DNA of 64,000 nucleotides from an uncultured Alphaproteobacteria bacterium. GTDB lineage: Bacteria; Pseudomonadota; Alphaproteobacteria; MPNO01; UBA2964. Under the pieces are notes generated by a model. It did no database searches. It saw only the letters and a list, made by a program, of their open reading frames with translations, and had not been told where the DNA came from. The first letter of the stretch is position 1. Each line of letters starts with the position of its first letter. Positions 1-8,322 of the stretch are shown in pieces. A program made the translations under genes and the position numbers. The DNA lies in NCBI GenBank assembly GCA_943787225.1, contig CALSLP010000002.1, positions 462,648-526,647 on the forward strand, read 5' to 3'.

Positions 1-613
1 GTATACCGATCACGGTCGTCTTGGAGCTGAAGCGCGTAAGATGCGCCGCCATCGGACCACCGGTTGAATGACCATGTGCGAGAATCTTGCGACCGGCGAG
101 ATGTTCATCCACCAGCTGGGCTGAGCCCTGCATGATCACATTGAAAGTACATTTCAGATTGCGGTCGTAGATTTCATCATCGGAAAGCTTCTCATCCAGC
201 AGATACCAGGGCTGGCGTTCCGCAACGCTTTCCTTCCAGATACCGCCTGGCGGGTAATGGCCGGGATAAGTCAAATTCAGAACCGTAAAACCCTGCGCCG
301 CCAAGACGCGTGGCAGGCCGGGCCGGCCATCAGGCGTCGTGTCCTTGCCATAGGAACTGCCAGCACCGCCATGGAACATGACGATGGCTAGATTGGCATC
401 CACCTCCGCCGATGGCGTATAGAGAATCCCCTGGATATCCCAGTCATAGCCGTTGCGGTTATATCGGGTAATCACGTCCTTCTGGGTAAAAGCAACGTCT
501 TCATAAGGCGCATTGACCTCTAGCCATTCATCCCAGTCGAGCTTGATGAGCAATTCATCGCCGGTGAGACCGGTGAGAACTTTTTGGACGGACGCGGGTG
601 CTGAATTATCCAT
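1..613 (-). CDS. Alpha/beta hydrolase, C-terminus cut by window edge
   Basis: This is the N-terminal 204 residues of an alpha/beta-hydrolase-fold enzyme; the gene reads leftward off the window. An oxyanion-type HGGAG stretch follows a hydrophobic strand near residue 80, and a nucleophile elbow GHSTGGP lies near residue 185, so the Ser is present while the catalytic acid and His are outside. There is no signal peptide, which suggests a cytoplasmic enzyme. The ATG at 613 lies 2 bp after the stop of the neighbouring hydrolase, so the two are probably co-transcribed and translationally coupled. The substrate cannot be told from the sequence. The fold is secure; esterase, lipase or C-C hydrolase are all possible. 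Confidence 0.8.
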   Translation of the reverse strand, partial: MDNSAPASVQKVLTGLTGDELLIKLDWDEWLEVNAPYEDVAFTQKDVITRYNRNGYDWDIQGILYTPSAEVDANLAIVMFHGGAGSSYGKDTTPDGRPGLPRVLAAQGFTVLNLTYPGHYPPGGIWKESVAERQPWYLLDEKLSDDEIYDRNLKCTFNVIMQGSAQLVDEHLAGRKILAHGHSTGGPMAAHLTRFSSKTTVIGI

Positions 614-615
614 GA

Positions 616-1428
616 TTATGACGCAGCTCCTAAATGATTACGCAAAAGATTGACGAATTGTTCTGGTTTTTCAAAGGCGATCTGATGACCAATCCCGTCA
701 ATCATCTGATGATTGATGCCGGGATAAGCATCCGCGATCTGTTTAACGAATTCCGGCGGTGCCGAGCGATCATCAGACCCGGCAATGATCATGCCCGGGC
801 AGGCCAGCGGCGTGACGAAATCGAAAATATTGCTGCGGATCAGGGCCCCGGCGAGCTTAAGATGGCCAGGGACTTTGACCTTGGCGGCAAACGCCACCGC
901 CGCCGCAATCGCTGCCGGGTCAGCATTTGGTGACAGCGAATTGGGTGTTTTCTTTTTCGCCACCTCTTCCGGACCTAACTCAGCAAAATCCTTGGCACGG
1001 GCCGCGATAGCGGCATCCTGTTTGTCTTTAGGATCGGGACCGTTCCCAATCACCGCTTCCGCCAACGTCAGACTGATAAGCTGTTCCGGATGCGCCTTAT
1101 GGAAGAGGGCTGACAGACAGGTACCAACCGAATGTCCAACGAGATGAAACCTATCCAGCCCCATGGCATCGACGAAGCGTTTCGCGACAATAGTATAATC
1201 CCGGATCGACGGTTCATCTTCTGGCATTTCAGACGACTCGTTATAGCCTGGCGCATCCCAGCCTATGACACGATAGCTATCCGACAGCGCCTCATATTGC
1301 GGTGCCCAGCTATCAGAGCGGCCTCCCAGCCCATGCAGGATAACAACCGGCGTGCCGCTGCCTGCTTCGCGGTAAGAAACAACCCGGCCATCGCCGATAT
1401 CCACTGTTTTTAGCTCTGGAACTGCCAT
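616..1428 (-). CDS. Alpha/beta hydrolase
   Basis: A complete alpha/beta hydrolase of about 270 residues. Visible are the oxyanion loop HGLGG near residue 32, the nucleophile elbow GHSVGT with Ser100, an acidic residue in GSDDRSAP, and the C-terminal GIGHQIAFEKP with the catalytic His. The order Ser-Asp-His fits the MhpC/haloperoxidase-like branch. An ATG also exists at 1440, but GGAGAG lies 4 bases before the ATG at 1428, so the shorter start (MAVPEL) is preferred. It precedes a second hydrolase with a 2-bp gap. It is divergent from the Zur-box locus. The substrate is unknown. Confidence 0.85.
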   Translation of the reverse strand: MAVPELKTVDIGDGRVVSYREAGSGTPVVILHGLGGRSDSWAPQYEALSDSYRVIGWDAPGYNESSEMPEDEPSIRDYTIVAKRFVDAMGLDRFHLVGHSVGTCLSALFHKAHPEQLISLTLAEAVIGNGPDPKDKQDAAIAARAKDFAELGPEEVAKKKTPNSLSPNADPAAIAAAVAFAAKVKVPGHLKLAGALIRSNIFDFVTPLACPGMIIAGSDDRSAPPEFVKQIADAYPGINHQMIDGIGHQIAFEKPEQFVNLLRNHLGAAS

Positions 1429-1547
1429 TGAACTCTCCATTGATCTCGTAATTTGGCCGGATTATGCGCTGCCGCCCAAGGGCGATCAAGGGAGGGGCCG
1501 TAACAAACCCCTGTTCACCCCGGTTTATCAGACGCTTGCAAATTTTT

Positions 1548-1562
1548 TGTTATATTATAACA
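1548..1562. promoter_or_regulatory. Zur-type operator
   Basis: TGTTATA-T-TATAACA is a perfect inverted repeat with 7-base arms and a single central base. It matches the core of the proteobacterial Zur consensus (known enterobacterial form: ATGTTATANTATAACAT). It sits about 35 bp before the first gene of a metal-uptake locus in an AT-rich stretch that would hold the core promoter. The predicted effect is repression when zinc is plentiful and derepression in zinc starvation. The match is seen directly; the binding protein is inferred, as no zur gene lies in the window. Confidence 0.8.
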
Positions 1563-1597
1563 TCATCAGCTATGTCAGTGCAGAGACCAACCAGGCT

Positions 1598-1906
1598 ATG
1601 CTGAAAGCAAGAGCAGCTTCAGTTAAACAGATCATCCTGTTCGCAGCGATATTTGCCGCGCTGCAAATTGTCGCCGTCAGCCATAACACGGCCTATGGCG
1701 ATGTTGGTCATACCCATGACGGCACGTCCTGTATCTTCCAGATCACCAGTGACTCCGCACAGGATACGAAAACAACAACGGGCGATAACCACAGCGAGAT
1801 CGTTTTCTCGATTCGCTATGTGCACCCTCAAACCCTTCCGTCCGACCAGCGCAGTAAATCCGCCAATTGCATCCGCGGACCTCCATCACCCCCAATCATA
1901 AACTGA
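1598..1906 (+). CDS. Small exported His/Cys protein of metal locus (DUF2946-like)
   Basis: A 102-residue protein beginning MLKARAASVKQ. Residues 8-30 are hydrophobic and end near an alanine/glycine stretch, so export is likely. The remainder carries scattered His (GHTHDG), two Cys and a C-terminal CIRGPPSPP segment. His-rich segments followed by an R-x-PP end are typical of short exported proteins (DUF2946 type) that sit at the head of copper and zinc loci. An earlier in-frame TTG lies inside the Zur operator and is therefore rejected as start; the ribosome-binding site before 1598 is weak. It is first in the putative Zur-regulated operon. A periplasmic metal-handling role is inference. Confidence 0.6.
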   Translation: MLKARAASVKQIILFAAIFAALQIVAVSHNTAYGDVGHTHDGTSCIFQITSDSAQDTKTTTGDNHSEIVFSIRYVHPQTLPSDQRSKSANCIRGPPSPPIIN

Positions 1907-1965
1907 CAAAATTCACGTGGCCTAAGCCGCGTGCATATTTCTTTTTAAGATTAGGGATAATCATC

Positions 1966-3309
1966 ATGACGAAACGGTACATGCGTGCCGTGGCGGCAAT
2001 TGCCGTCCCGGTATGTCTGGCGTCGGCCCCATTGGCCGCAGCGGACAAACAAGATTTACAGACAATCCTGCAAGAAGTTAAAGCGCTCAAGAAAACCTAT
2101 GAGAACCGAATTGCGACGCTGGAGAATAAACTCAAGAGCCTCGAAAAAAAGAAGGCAAGCGCCGCCAAACCAGCAACACCGGCAAGCAGTTCCCGTTCTA
2201 TTAAAGGCAATTCTTTTAACCCATCGATAGGGCTTATCCTGAATGGCCGCGTCTCCAGTTTCTCGGAAAAGAATTCCGAAATTTCCGGCTTTGGTGTCGG
2301 GGAAGAAGGCGAACGGGGCAAAGAAGGATTATCGATCGGCGAATCCGAAATCAACTTCTCCGCCAATGTTGATGACAAGTTCTATGCCAGCTCAACCGTC
2401 GCCATCGTTCAGGAAGATGGCTCGGACAAGATTGAGCTCGAAGAGGCGTATATTCAAACCCTGCCGGATGCTGGATTACCAGATGGCCTGCGCCTCAAGG
2501 CCGGCCGCGCCTTTTGGACACTGGGCTATCTCAACGAACATCACAGCCACGCAGATGACTTTGCCGACCGGCCCCTGCCTTATCGCGCCTTTCTCAATAA
2601 ATCCTTCAATGACGATGGTGTTGAAATTTCCTATGTCGTCCCGGCTGATTTGTTTATCGAATTCGGCGGTGGCGTCTTCCGAGGAGATGACTTTCCATCG
2701 GGTGGCTCAGTCAGCGGGCTAGGCGCCTGGTCTGCCTATGCCCGCATAGGTGGCGATATCGGCGATAATCAGGCATGGCGCTTAGGGGCTTACACGCTCC
2801 ACACCGACGTCAACAGCCGCGCAACCAATGAAGACAGCGTGACCTTTATCGGCAAATCAAACCTTTACGCCGCCGATCTTCGCTACACCTGGGCGCCCAC
2901 CGGAAACGCGAAAGACAAGGAATTTATTTTCCAGACCGAGTATTTCCATAGAAATGAAGATGGCACTTATAACGATAGCAATGCCGCCACCGGCAATGTG
3001 AATTTCGATGACAGCGCACAGGGCTGGTACGCTCAGACCGTTTATAAATTCGCCCCTTCATGGCGTGTTGGTGCCCGTTATTCGCAATTGCTGGCCGCCG
3101 ATACACCCGCCCGTTTAACCGGTAGTGCGCTCGACTCAGCAGGGCACGATCCCTCCACGATGTCGGTTATGGGCGACTGGACCAACAGCGAATTCGGTCG
3201 CCTTCGCGTTCAATATAATCGGGAAGAACTGTCTAACGGCAAGGAAGACAATCAGTTCATCCTGCAATACATCATGAGCATCGGGGCTCATGGCGCGCAT
3301 GCATTTTAA
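1966..3309 (+). CDS. Outer-membrane beta-barrel protein of zinc locus
   Basis: A 447-residue protein with a signal peptide (MTKRYMRAVAAIAVPVCLA, cleavage near AAA-DK at about residue 25), then a heptad-like coiled coil (about residues 26-58, lysine and glutamate rich), a Ser/Ala/Lys linker and a long region of alternating aromatic/polar strands (FYASSTVAIV, WSAYARIGG, WYAQTVYKF). It ends in Phe, the usual C-terminal signal for outer-membrane barrels. N-terminal coiled coils before a barrel occur in trimeric porins. A His-rich HHSHADDF loop lies near residue 185. It ends 10 bp before the binding-protein gene. A zinc-starvation porin is the likeliest role; no named family was recognised with certainty. 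Confidence 0.65.
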   Translation: MTKRYMRAVAAIAVPVCLASAPLAAADKQDLQTILQEVKALKKTYENRIATLENKLKSLEKKKASAAKPATPASSSRSIKGNSFNPSIGLILNGRVSSFSEKNSEISGFGVGEEGERGKEGLSIGESEINFSANVDDKFYASSTVAIVQEDGSDKIELEEAYIQTLPDAGLPDGLRLKAGRAFWTLGYLNEHHSHADDFADRPLPYRAFLNKSFNDDGVEISYVVPADLFIEFGGGVFRGDDFPSGGSVSGLGAWSAYARIGGDIGDNQAWRLGAYTLHTDVNSRATNEDSVTFIGKSNLYAADLRYTWAPTGNAKDKEFIFQTEYFHRNEDGTYNDSNAATGNVNFDDSAQGWYAQTVYKFAPSWRVGARYSQLLAADTPARLTGSALDSAGHDPSTMSVMGDWTNSEFGRLRVQYNREELSNGKEDNQFILQYIMSIGAHGAHAF

Positions 3310-3319
3310 AGGCCAAGCT

Positions 3320-4234
3320 ATGTTTCGAAATCTGAGCTTGATCTCGGTTCTACTGCTGGGGTGGGCATTGCCCGCCCCAGCCAGCGCCGAGGTTCGAATA
3401 TTCGCGTGTGAACCGGAATGGGCCGCCCTCGCCCGGGAAATCGGCGGCGACAAAGTAACCGCCTATTCTGCAACACACGAGAAGCAGGACCCCCATCATA
3501 TTCGGGCCCGGCCGAGCTTAATTGCAAAAATTCGACGGGCCGATCTGGTTTTTTGTTCCGGCGCGGGGCTGGAGATCGGCTGGCTGCCCCTATTAATGCA
3601 ACGCGGTGCCCGTGCAAAAATCCGGCCAGGAACCCCGGGATACTTTATGGCGGCACAGCATGTAACCGTCAGAGAAAAACCTGCTGTCGTCGATCGAAGC
3701 ATGGGCGATGTCCACCCCGATGGAAATCCACATATCCATCTCGATCCCCGTAATATTCTCCCTATCGCCCGCGAACTGGTAAAACGGTTGAGCGTTATCG
3801 ACCCGGATAACAGCGCTGTCTTTACCGCAAATCTGAAGAAATTCGACAAAGAATGGGGGATGACCTTAAAGCAATGGGAGGAAGAGGCGCACGACCTGAA
3901 AAATATGCCGATCGTGGTTCATCATAGGTCCTGGAGCTATCTGATCGGGTGGCTCGGTCTTCGAGAGATCGGCTCACTGGAAGCCAAACCGGGCATTCCG
4001 CCGACTGCATCGCATTTACAGGCGCTCCTGAAAAAGGCAATTGCAGCCAAAACAAGAGCCATCTTGCGAACACCCTATGATCAGGCAGCACCGTCAAACT
4101 GGCTTTCAGAAAGAACTAAAATTCCGGCTCTGGTATTGCCTTACACAGTTCCCCGCGATGCTAAATCAGGCACCTTAAAAATACTCTTTGACGACATCCT
4201 TGTAAAATTAAGGCAGGCCAATGTTCACCCTTGA
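3320..4234 (+). CDS. znuA: ZnuA-like metal ABC transporter substrate-binding protein
   Basis: A 304-residue periplasmic solute-binding protein of the cluster A-I (ZnuA/TroA) family, with signal peptide MFRNLSLISVLLLGWALPAPASA. Candidate zinc ligands appear in the family positions: DPHH near residue 56, NPHIHLDP near residue 135 and VVHHRSW near residue 195. The usual long His-rich loop is short here (VHPDGNPHIH). An upstream in-frame ATG overlaps the preceding gene and would spoil the signal peptide, so 3320 is used. The stop overlaps the permease start by 14 bp, a sign of coupling. Zinc specificity is inferred from the Zur box. Manganese binding is the main alternative. Confidence 0.8.
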   Translation: MFRNLSLISVLLLGWALPAPASAEVRIFACEPEWAALAREIGGDKVTAYSATHEKQDPHHIRARPSLIAKIRRADLVFCSGAGLEIGWLPLLMQRGARAKIRPGTPGYFMAAQHVTVREKPAVVDRSMGDVHPDGNPHIHLDPRNILPIARELVKRLSVIDPDNSAVFTANLKKFDKEWGMTLKQWEEEAHDLKNMPIVVHHRSWSYLIGWLGLREIGSLEAKPGIPPTASHLQALLKKAIAAKTRAILRTPYDQAAPSNWLSERTKIPALVLPYTVPRDAKSGTLKILFDDILVKLRQANVHP

Positions 4235-4979
4235 AAGCCTTGAGATTGTTTTACCAGCGGCGATTGCGGGGCTGATGGTCGCCATCCTCCATGTCCCGTT
4301 GGGCATAGAAGTTCTGCGACGTGGTATCATTTTTATCGACCTGGCCATCGCTCAGATTGCGGGTCTGTGCGTCGTACTGGTGAAACTCTGGGCGCATGAT
4401 GCCTCCTGGACCGTCACCCAGGTCGCCGCCATTCTTTCTGCCCTCGCCGCAGCGTTGTTTTTCAGGTGGGTTGAAAAGATCGCGCCACAGGAACAGGAAG
4501 CCATCATCGGCAGCAGCTTTGTCCTGGCGGCGGCGGCCATTTTGCTCGCCCTCGCCAACCATCCGCAGGGCGGCGAAGAAGTTCAGCACATCCTCTCCGG
4601 CCAGATATTGTTTGTGTCTTGGGATCACATTCTCGCCTTCGCGCCAATTTATGGGGTGGGGCTTGTTCTGTGGTTTGCTGTCCCGGCGATACGACGGGGT
4701 GGCTGGTTCTTTGCGCTCTTCGCAATTGTCGTAACAGCCTCCGTGCAGCTTGTCGGAGTCTATGTGGTGTTTGCCAGCCTGATCCTGCCAGCTCTCGCAG
4801 TGAACAGAATGCGGGAAGCCTCCATTGGCCTCGCAGTTATTCTGAGCGCCATCGCCGTGATCGGCGGGATTATCCTGTCAACGGTTTCAGATTTACCAGC
4901 GGGCCCCGTACTGGTTTTCGCTTTTGTGGCCGTAACAATTATCATCCGCCTCGTAACACGAGGCACCTCTTCACATTGA
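4221..4979 (+). CDS. znuB: ZnuB-like metal ABC transporter permease
   Basis: A 252-residue integral membrane protein with about 7-8 hydrophobic segments, of the ABC-3 permease family (ZnuB/TroC). The family-typical GIEVLRRGIIFIDLAIAQIA region sits near residues 28-47, followed by QEAIIGSSFVLAAA and VGVYVVFASLILPALAV, where ZnuB proteins carry their transport helices. It overlaps the binding-protein gene by 14 bp. No ATP-binding subunit (ZnuC) follows: the next gene, 60 bp on, is an unrelated hydrolase. The permease must therefore borrow an ATPase encoded elsewhere, or the locus is incomplete. Confidence 0.85.
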   Translation: MFTLESLEIVLPAAIAGLMVAILHVPLGIEVLRRGIIFIDLAIAQIAGLCVVLVKLWAHDASWTVTQVAAILSALAAALFFRWVEKIAPQEQEAIIGSSFVLAAAAILLALANHPQGGEEVQHILSGQILFVSWDHILAFAPIYGVGLVLWFAVPAIRRGGWFFALFAIVVTASVQLVGVYVVFASLILPALAVNRMREASIGLAVILSAIAVIGGIILSTVSDLPAGPVLVFAFVAVTIIIRLVTRGTSSH

Positions 4980-5040
4980 CAAGAAGCCCCTGTCCGCCAT
5001 GATGGGGGAAATTATCAATTGTTAGATTTAGGAGAGTTTC

Positions 5041-6627
5041 ATGGCCGGACAGGTCGATGAATTTGCCGGTGTAAAGCTACCCCGCTCACCGGTTTACGGC
5101 ACCAAAGGCATGGTTGTTTCAGGCCATTCGCTGGCCTCAACATCTGGATTGCGGATGCTCGAACGCGGTGGATCAGTGGTCGATGCCATGATCTCAACCT
5201 CTGCGGTCCTCTGTACCGTGCTGCCGCATGCGACATCATTTGGCGGCGATGCCTTTATCATTCACCACGACGCCGCCTCGAAAAAAACCCAGGGGCTCAA
5301 TGCCAGCGGTTATGCCCCTGCCGGGGCCACGCCGGAATATTTCAAGGACGGCATGACGGTCCATGGCCCGAACGCCGCCTCGGTACCCGGAATCGTGCGC
5401 GGTTGGGAACGGCTGCATCAGAAACACGGCAAAATGCCGTGGAGAGATTTGTTTGCCGATGCCATCGACCTTGCCGAGAACGGCCATCCAGTCTCGCGTA
5501 TTCTGACCAGCGCTTTGCATCTGTTTGATCATGTCGGCAAAGACCCCGGTTGTGCGTCCATTTACATGCCAGGTGGCGTGCCGATGAGCCCCGGCGACAT
5601 CGTCAAACAACCGGCTCTGGCAGAAACCATCCGCGATATCGCCGAAAATGGCAGCAACGTTTATTACGAAGGCCGTATCGCAAAATCACTTGGTGAATAT
5701 TGCCAAGCAAATGGCGGGCTTCTCTCCGCCGCCGACTTCGAAGGCTACGAGCCGGAATGGGTCGACACGATCAATACAGATTACCGTGATCTCGACGTCC
5801 ATGTGATGCCGCCCAATTCATATGGCGTGCTTATGCTGATGCAGCTCAACGCAATCAAGAATCTGCCACAGGAAGCCTTTACCGGGCGTGACGAAGATCG
5901 GCTGGCCTATCTCATGGCCGCCGCCCGCGCGGCGTTTGATGAGGGTATTCCTTATATCTGTGACCCTGCCGTACACCCTGCCCCAATTGATGAATTGCTT
6001 GGTGGCCAGATGACCAGCAAGCTGCAGGCGGCGGTGCGTGCTGCCGCGCCAGGTCAGCATCAGCGCCCCGGTGTTGGCGGTACCAGCTGCATTACGCTGG
6101 CGGACGGCGACGGCAATGCGATCTCGGTTGTTCAAAGTGTATTTCATGTCTTTGGCTCGGCATTCCTTGATCCAACCACCGGCATTCTGCTCAACAACCG
6201 CATGACCGGCTTTGTCACCGACCCCGAGCACCGCAATGTTGTAGCGCCGGGCAAAAAGCCCAGCCATACGCTGAACCCGGTTATGGCCTTCAAGAACGGT
6301 AAGGTGAAATATCAGCTCACCACACCCGGCGGTCCGGCGCAGACGATCTCTAACGTGCAGATGCTGACCAACATGATTGATCGCGGCATGGAACTATCCG
6401 CTGCTATCGAAGCACCGCGCTGGTCGATCGACGGTAAGGCCAATATCCTGATCGATGACGAATTCCCGGACGAGGTTGGCAATGCGCTAACCGCACGCGG
6501 GTTTGAAATTGGGCGGGCCTCCGGCGCTTCCTATTTCGGATCATCCAAATGCCTCGAGATTCTCGATAACGGCGTTCTTGTCGGGGCCGCCGATCATCGG
6601 CGCGAGGCCTACGCGGCTGGCTGTTAA
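5041..6627 (+). CDS. Gamma-glutamyltransferase-family Ntn hydrolase
   Basis: A 528-residue member of the GGT family, whose proenzymes cleave themselves so that a Thr becomes the N-terminal nucleophile. The nucleophile motif TSCITLADGDGNAIS aligns with TTHYSVVDKDGN of classic GGT, placing the nucleophile at Thr348; LLNNRMTGF and TTPGGPAQ are further family blocks. No signal peptide is evident, so it is probably cytoplasmic, unlike periplasmic GGT. The segment where GGT has an Arg that grips the gamma-glutamyl carboxylate (R-E-x-AP) reads NASGYAP, so true gamma-glutamyl specificity is doubtful. AGGAGAG precedes the ATG. It starts a four-gene run. Confidence 0.8.
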   Translation: MAGQVDEFAGVKLPRSPVYGTKGMVVSGHSLASTSGLRMLERGGSVVDAMISTSAVLCTVLPHATSFGGDAFIIHHDAASKKTQGLNASGYAPAGATPEYFKDGMTVHGPNAASVPGIVRGWERLHQKHGKMPWRDLFADAIDLAENGHPVSRILTSALHLFDHVGKDPGCASIYMPGGVPMSPGDIVKQPALAETIRDIAENGSNVYYEGRIAKSLGEYCQANGGLLSAADFEGYEPEWVDTINTDYRDLDVHVMPPNSYGVLMLMQLNAIKNLPQEAFTGRDEDRLAYLMAAARAAFDEGIPYICDPAVHPAPIDELLGGQMTSKLQAAVRAAAPGQHQRPGVGGTSCITLADGDGNAISVVQSVFHVFGSAFLDPTTGILLNNRMTGFVTDPEHRNVVAPGKKPSHTLNPVMAFKNGKVKYQLTTPGGPAQTISNVQMLTNMIDRGMELSAAIEAPRWSIDGKANILIDDEFPDEVGNALTARGFEIGRASGASYFGSSKCLEILDNGVLVGAADHRREAYAAGC

Positions 6628-6645
6628 GAAGGGCTTCCTAAGTCG

Positions 6646-8322
6646 ATGTTGATCCGCAACGCCAAAGTCGTCACCTGCGACTCTTCGTTCTCCCTGTATG
6701 ACGCCGTCGCTATTGAGGGTGATCGCATTGCCGCCGTGGGGCCTGCCGAAACGCTGGCCGCCGATTATGCCGACCATTTGGTCATAGATGCTGGCGGCCG
6801 GACGGTTATGCCGGGGCTGATTGACGGTCATGCGCATATGGATCGCGAGGGACTGAAATCGATCTTTCCAACATTGTCAGGCTGCAAATCGATTGACGAT
6901 ATTCTTGAGCGAATTGCTTCCTTGGTGGCAAAGGCGGAACCGGGTGACTGGATTGTCACGATGCCGATTGGTGAGCCGCCGTATTATTTTGACGTGCCAG
7001 ACAATCTGGCCGAAAAGCGCTGGCCGACCCGCGAAGACCTCGACCGCGTCTCACCCAACAACCCGGTTTATATCAGACCGATCTGGGGGTACTGGCGGCA
7101 TATCCAGCCATTGACCTCGATCGCCAATTCGATGGCGCTGGAAGCAGCCGGGCTGGACTCCGATCCCGGCGATTTGCCCGATATCATCAAATTTGAAAAA
7201 GACGGCAATGGCGCGCTCAATGGTATCATACATGAGTACACTTTTGTGCCGGTCGCGGAGCTCGCTTACTTCCGAACCATGCCGCGTTTTGGGCATGACG
7301 ACCGGGTGGCCGGCATCAAGCGATCAATGGCCATCTATAACGCCAGCGGCACCACCAGCGTCTATGAGGAACATGGCTGCGCCCAGGAACTCGTCGACGC
7401 CTATCGCGCCGTGAATGCCGAAGGGTCAGCGACTGTCCGGGCGACGTTGGTCTATAGCCCGTCCTGGCATTTCGCCAATAAAGACGGCTATGACAAGGCC
7501 TTCTCTGAATGGTCAGACTGGATCGGCGGCTTGCGCGGCGATGGCAATGAGTGGTTGGCCGTTGCCGGTATTTTTGCTGATTTCGGCATCACCCCCGACA
7601 ATATGGTGCGCAATCGCGCGGCACCCTATACGGGCTGGTCAGGCTTCAATTACGACAGTGGTATCCCGGAGAACGGAATAGTCGATTACCTGACCGCCGC
7701 GGCGCGCCATAATATACGCGCAAACGCCATTTGGATGGACTTTCTGGAGCATTTCGAAGCCGTCGACAAGGTCATACCATTAGCCGATAAACGCTGGGTC
7801 ATGGGCCATTTAGACCGCGCAACGGAACAGCAGATCGCCCGCCTGGCCGAGCTTAATCTGGCCATGACATCGCACACCAACCGTTACATCTATAAATACG
7901 GCCATATAGTCCGTGATGAGATCGGCGTTGCCCGCGAGAACGAGATAGCGCCGCTGAAAAGTATCGTAGAGGCCGGCATCCCCATCGGCCTTGCCACCGA
8001 CAATGTGCCAACGACTTTGTGGTATCCGGTGTGGCAGACAGTCGCGCGCTACAATATGTTTTCTGATGATCAAATCGGCTCCGATCAGGCCCTCACCCGC
8101 GAGCAGGCCCTGACCTGTGCGACACGCAACGGCGCCTTCCTGACAGGCGAAGAAGACATCAAGGGCACTCTCGAAAGCGGCAAGCTGGCCGACTTGGTGA
8201 TCCTCGACAAAGACCCCTTAAGCTGCCCGGAAAACGACATCAAGGACATCACTGCCGAGATGACCATCGTTGGTGGCAAAATTGTCCATGACACGGACGC
8301 CGTATCCCAAGGCCAAACATGA
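6646..8322 (+). CDS. Metal-dependent amidohydrolase (Amidohydro_3/YtcJ-like)
   Basis: A 558-residue amidohydrolase-superfamily enzyme. The N-terminal beta-sandwich (MLIRNAKVVTCD) leads into PGLIDGHAHMD, with metal ligands His62 and His64. Later blocks include VMGHLDRA and IGLATDNVP, where family members carry a ligand His and the catalytic Asp, and a C-terminal GTLESGKLADLVILDKDPL that closes the sandwich domain. Length and layout fit the long YtcJ-like branch that hydrolyses amides or cyclic imides. It lies 18 bp after the GGT-family gene and overlaps the next by 4 bp, so the enzymes probably act in one pathway. The substrate is unknown. Confidence 0.8.
   Translation: MLIRNAKVVTCDSSFSLYDAVAIEGDRIAAVGPAETLAADYADHLVIDAGGRTVMPGLIDGHAHMDREGLKSIFPTLSGCKSIDDILERIASLVAKAEPGDWIVTMPIGEPPYYFDVPDNLAEKRWPTREDLDRVSPNNPVYIRPIWGYWRHIQPLTSIANSMALEAAGLDSDPGDLPDIIKFEKDGNGALNGIIHEYTFVPVAELAYFRTMPRFGHDDRVAGIKRSMAIYNASGTTSVYEEHGCAQELVDAYRAVNAEGSATVRATLVYSPSWHFANKDGYDKAFSEWSDWIGGLRGDGNEWLAVAGIFADFGITPDNMVRNRAAPYTGWSGFNYDSGIPENGIVDYLTAAARHNIRANAIWMDFLEHFEAVDKVIPLADKRWVMGHLDRATEQQIARLAELNLAMTSHTNRYIYKYGHIVRDEIGVARENEIAPLKSIVEAGIPIGLATDNVPTTLWYPVWQTVARYNMFSDDQIGSDQALTREQALTCATRNGAFLTGEEDIKGTLESGKLADLVILDKDPLSCPENDIKDITAEMTIVGGKIVHDTDAVSQGQT

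Noticed and set aside
4983..5010. CCCC...GGGG hairpin after the permease gene
   Set aside because: The stem is only four bases with a long loop and no T tract, so I do not call it a terminator.
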